A DNA stretch of 64,000 nucleotides, taken from NCBI RefSeq assembly GCF_901709675.1, contig NC_051092.1, positions 14,484,991 through 14,548,990 of the forward strand. The letters run 5' to 3'. Under the pieces are notes generated by a model that saw nothing but the letters and a program-made list of their open reading frames with translations, was not told where the DNA came from and made no database searches. The position numbers and the translations under genes were made by a program. Of this stretch, positions 61,181 through 64,000 are shown in pieces. Source of the stretch: Syngnathus acus. Lineage: Eukaryota; Chordata; Actinopteri; Syngnathiformes; Syngnathidae. The first letter of the stretch is position 1. Each line of letters opens with the position of its first letter.

Positions 61181-61210
61181 GGGGGCGGGCGGTCTGACGT
61201 CTAATAAAAG
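61181..61210 (+). promoter_or_regulatory. Compact promoter: GC box, CRE-like site, TATA-like box
   Basis: GGGGGCGGGCGG (61181-61192, Sp/KLF GC box), TGACGTCT (61195-61202, one base from the CRE palindrome) and TAATAAAAG (61202-61210, TATA-like) lie in direct succession about 210 bp before the ATG. A CCAAT box (61166-61170) inside CCAATATGG, one base short of a CArG box, stands just upstream. Predicted transcription start is near 61235. Confidence 0.6.
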
Positions 61211-61418
61211 CGAGAGCTGCAGCTGAGGGCTGCGAGAGTTCAGCCGACAAACAAAACACGCCGGAGCCACTCTAAGCTGACAAGCGTTGACCTTGTGTGT
61301 GCGTGCGTGCTGGACTTTAATGACTTTCAAAGTGGATTGCCTGCTCGCTTTTTCTACTTCTGAGGAAAAAGAACCCGAAAGACAGTCCAAAGTCGGTTCC
61401 TGCATTCGCAAGTCACCA

Positions 61419-61802
61419 ATGGCTGCCGTACGTCCGATGCTGACGGAGGCATCCGGCTTCCATGTCCTGCCGGCGCACCTGATGGCCTCGGCTATGGAGG
61501 AGTTCCCTCAGCAGCTGCCCGTCCTCAAGGGCCCGCCCAGGGGCAAGTGCCGCGCCCGGCGACCCCGCGAGGCCCGTTTCAAAACCCAGCCGGTCACCTT
61601 CGCCGAGATCGCCGAGGTGGTGGAAGAAGAAGGCTCGTCGCCTCTGGAGGAGGAACGGGCTCGCCGCTCCTTCCTGCAGTCCCTGGAAAACCTGAGGAGG
61701 AGCACCCAGACCCTGCACTGCTCCCCGGGTGCCCACCGTCAATGCGCCCCATCGCCCACGCAGGCCGGCATGGACTCCAGTGACTCTGACTCCACCCAGT
61801 GA
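61419..61802 (+). CDS. C11orf96-like small protein (127 aa, single exon)
   Basis: Function not established; a short, probably nuclear or cytosolic protein with no signal peptide or membrane segment. Homology to vertebrate C11orf96 is recognised from RRPREARFKTQPVTFAEIAE (residues 48-67), the acidic EEEGSSPLEEERARRSFLQSL run (69-89), LENLRRSTQ (89-97) and a C-terminal SSDSDS (120-125), a likely casein-kinase-type phospho-tail. The start at 61419 gives a product of the family's usual length beginning MAAVRP; an in-frame ATG at 61320 would add 33 residues without family resemblance. Stop TGA at 61800. The gene stands alone, with a TATA/CRE promoter and an ATTTATT-bearing 3' UTR, which would suit an inducible, short-lived mRNA; that is inference. 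Confidence 0.85.
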   Translation: MAAVRPMLTEASGFHVLPAHLMASAMEEFPQQLPVLKGPPRGKCRARRPREARFKTQPVTFAEIAEVVEEEGSSPLEEERARRSFLQSLENLRRSTQTLHCSPGAHRQCAPSPTQAGMDSSDSDSTQ

Positions 61803-62720
61803 AGGGTGGGCGGGGCTCCACGACCCTCGCGGTTCTTCTTGGAGGTTGAAGTGACCCAAACGGCGGCAAAGTCTGCTTTTAATATACCTGCTAACATATC
61901 GACGTGCGGCAGATGCATCAAGTGACTTGCGCCGTGTAGAAGCAGGCGGCGCTGTTTCCGACATCCTTTCTAATGTATGCGCTTTAAGTTTCGTTGCGCG
62001 ACAACATTGAAACATTTTAGTGTACTTTAAATCAGGGGCTTTAAAAGTGAGGTACGTGGGCTCCCTCTAGTGGTTTGCCACAGCATCACTCAATTATTTG
62101 GGGGTTTAAATGTGCATAACCTTTTTGTTAAACTTGTTCTAATCCAACATTTCAGTTCACTTGTATCTAACAATACATTTGAATTTAACCATTTAGAATG
62201 GTTGGTTTTGAATCTTTTTTTTAATGTGCAATTTCACGCAGTCATCTACAAAGAAACCTAAATAGCATACAAAGACAGCATCAACTTTGTTTTAAGGTTT
62301 CAAATGTATTCCTTTTCTACTGTCGCGCTTTTTATAAAGACACAGCAGTGATTTTTTTTATTATTATTATTATTATTTTTTGTACATCTAGAAAAAGAAA
62401 AGTGAAGCGCTAGTAGCCGCACCACTAATGTTGTCAGTAGCACGACGAAGCGACACAGTGGCCTGGTTCGGCGCTAAAGCTTTCCGAGGAGTTCACGCTC
62501 TCGGCGGTGAATGAACACGTATGAAGAAAAGTGAAAAATGTTTATTTATTCTCTTGATTTGCTCATAACCAAATGTGAACTTTTGCTACGCTCTTTTGAC
62601 TCGTGAAGTCGTGTTGACTTTCAAAACAAAACTGTCAAACTTTCCACTGTGCTTTCTATTCAGTATACTTTATATTCAACGCAATGTTGTTTTAATAAAT
62701 ATTTTCAAGTATTTTGAGTT
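61803..62720 (+). other. 3' UTR of the C11orf96-like gene
   Basis: Follows the TGA. It contains GTTTATTTATTCTC (about 62538-62551), an AU-rich element of the AUUUA type, a TTATTATTATT run (62358-62378) and the AATAAA at 62694-62699 as probable end. Confidence 0.55.
62694..62699 (+). promoter_or_regulatory. Polyadenylation signal of the C11orf96-like gene
   Basis: AATAAA in TTTTAATAAATATTTTC, followed within 30 bases by a TTTTGAGTT/TTGTTTC G/T-rich stretch. It is about 0.9 kb after the stop codon. Confidence 0.55.
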
Positions 62721-64000
62721 ATCTGACTTGTTTCTTGAATCTTGGAAGTTCAAACGACCCCAATTAACCTTTATTGAGGTTGTTGTCAACGTGGCGTGCT
62801 GCGTGACGCAAATGTCGACCTGGTGACCGGCGGCCATTTTGTTAAGGGTCCTTGCTAGTCCTCTGCTGGCACAACAAGGAACCCGCTTACACATGACACA
62901 AACCACTCACTTTAAAAGACAAATGCTTCGTCTTCTGGTTGGAATTGCAAATGGGAATTGTCAAGTACTTTTGATGGGTTTTTTTTTTTTAACTCAGCAA
63001 TCATACCAGTAGACTCATCAACAAAACATTCAAGTACTTGTGACCCTCTTTTAGAAATTTGTTTGTGTTTTCCCATGGCCTCGACGCGAGTTAAAACAGA
63101 TAAGAAGTGTGTTCCGTGCCTTGTTTTGTTAGTACGGAGGACATTCTGGTCCAGCCAGATTTCTTTTTGGTCCGTAATCATAACAGACGTCACTGCCATT
63201 TCATTTTCATCTCATCGCTGATTGGGATGCGTGATGTAAAGAATAATAGCGCTGAGTGCAATGTTTGCTTTGAAAGGAGAGGCTTAGTGATTGGACGTGC
63301 CGACTGGAAAACCAAAAGATACGATGCACTCGCCTCCCAATTGCATTTTAATGACAGCATCATCATTCAAATTCATACGCTTGCCTTAAGATGTGCATAG
63401 GAGCTCATTATCCAGCGGCTCAAGCCAATGTAGCAACCTAGGCGAGATCATATATGACGACAAAGTCCTGCAAAAAAATAATAATAATATTGTTGATACC
63501 ATTGTCGGAGGTAGGCCATCCAATTTGCATGATTAATAAATTCAATTCCGTAACCGGCAAATGAGGAAAACACAGTTTGACCAGAATTTTGTGCAGAATA
63601 ACTACATACACAGCAACATTTACAAAAAGGATACATTCTAAATATGTATTTTTGCCATGTTTAAAGGGAAAAGGCCTGGGGAGAATCAGCAAGTGGAGAA
63701 AATCATTGGACACCCCTTTAGGTCTCTTCATTCCTCAGATCTTCATCCCCCCCTGCTGCTGAAGAAAAATGATTCCGATTGAAATGAGTGGTTGACCCAC
63801 TTGTGGTCGGTCGCTCCAAACTTCGCCTTGTGTAGCTTCAGTGTAAAGATTTTATTACGACATGCAATGTACTGTACTCATAATGTACCCAAACATTCAT
63901 ATAATTTTAGAATATTTAAATCTAAGCATTCGCATTTCTCTGAATGTGATTATAACCAGAGGAATAAAAAAAGAACAGGAGTAGTACATCGTCGTTGTGT
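62721..64000. other. Intergenic sequence at the end of the window
   Basis: No gene recognised. A minus-strand frame at 62912-63199 contains MGKHKQISK, which faintly recalls Tc1 transposase starts, but nothing after it agrees. No clear repeat was seen. Confidence 0.5.

Noticed and set aside
61413-62015. 200-codon minus-strand open frame over the C11orf96-like gene
   Set aside because: Shadow of the GC-rich plus-strand gene, which has clear family homology, promoter motifs and a poly(A) signal.
62912-63199. Possible Tc1 transposase start (MGKHKQISK) on the minus strand
   Set aside because: Only the first few residues resemble Tc1 transposases; the rest does not, and no inverted terminal repeats surround it.

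Overview
This is nuclear DNA of a teleost fish. Short introns (many 59-85 bp), a fish-type repertoire of hAT, Tc1/mariner, SINE and LINE copies, and the gene order all point to a compact, percomorph-like genome; the species cannot be told from the sequence.

Layout. (1) 50-6107, plus strand: the last 21 coding exons of chd2, a chromodomain SNF2-family remodeller, from the helicase C-terminal lobe to the stop codon, then a 3' UTR of about 2 kb. (2) 10757-14305, minus strand: the whole coding region of rgma, the GPI-anchored repulsive guidance molecule a, in three coding exons, tail-to-tail with chd2. The same convergent CHD2/RGMA pair lies on human 15q26, so this is old synteny. (3) About 14.7-61.1 kb: a gene desert with no convincing protein gene but many mobile elements: a tRNA-derived SINE; five hAT-type non-autonomous copies, three with clear 8-bp target duplications, one of which keeps the start of a BED-finger transposase; two TA-targeting MITE families; a near-complete Tc1 element with one frameshift in its transposase; and a 5'-truncated LINE with a perfect 21-bp target duplication. 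Several unique stretches look like enhancer candidates for rgma or neighbouring genes. (4) 61419-61802, plus strand: a small single-exon gene for a C11orf96-like protein, with a GC box, CRE-like site and TATA-like box packed just upstream.

The genes do not form a pathway. chd2 acts in the nucleus on chromatin, rgma acts at the neuronal surface as neogenin ligand and BMP co-receptor, and the C11orf96-like protein has no established function. The most informative non-genic observations are a nested transposon whose insertion site can be read against an empty copy elsewhere in the window, the hAT element with a transposase exon remnant, a GC-AG intron in chd2, and a pre-miRNA-sized hairpin in a chd2 intron. 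I did not find evidence for a wholly new biological system.
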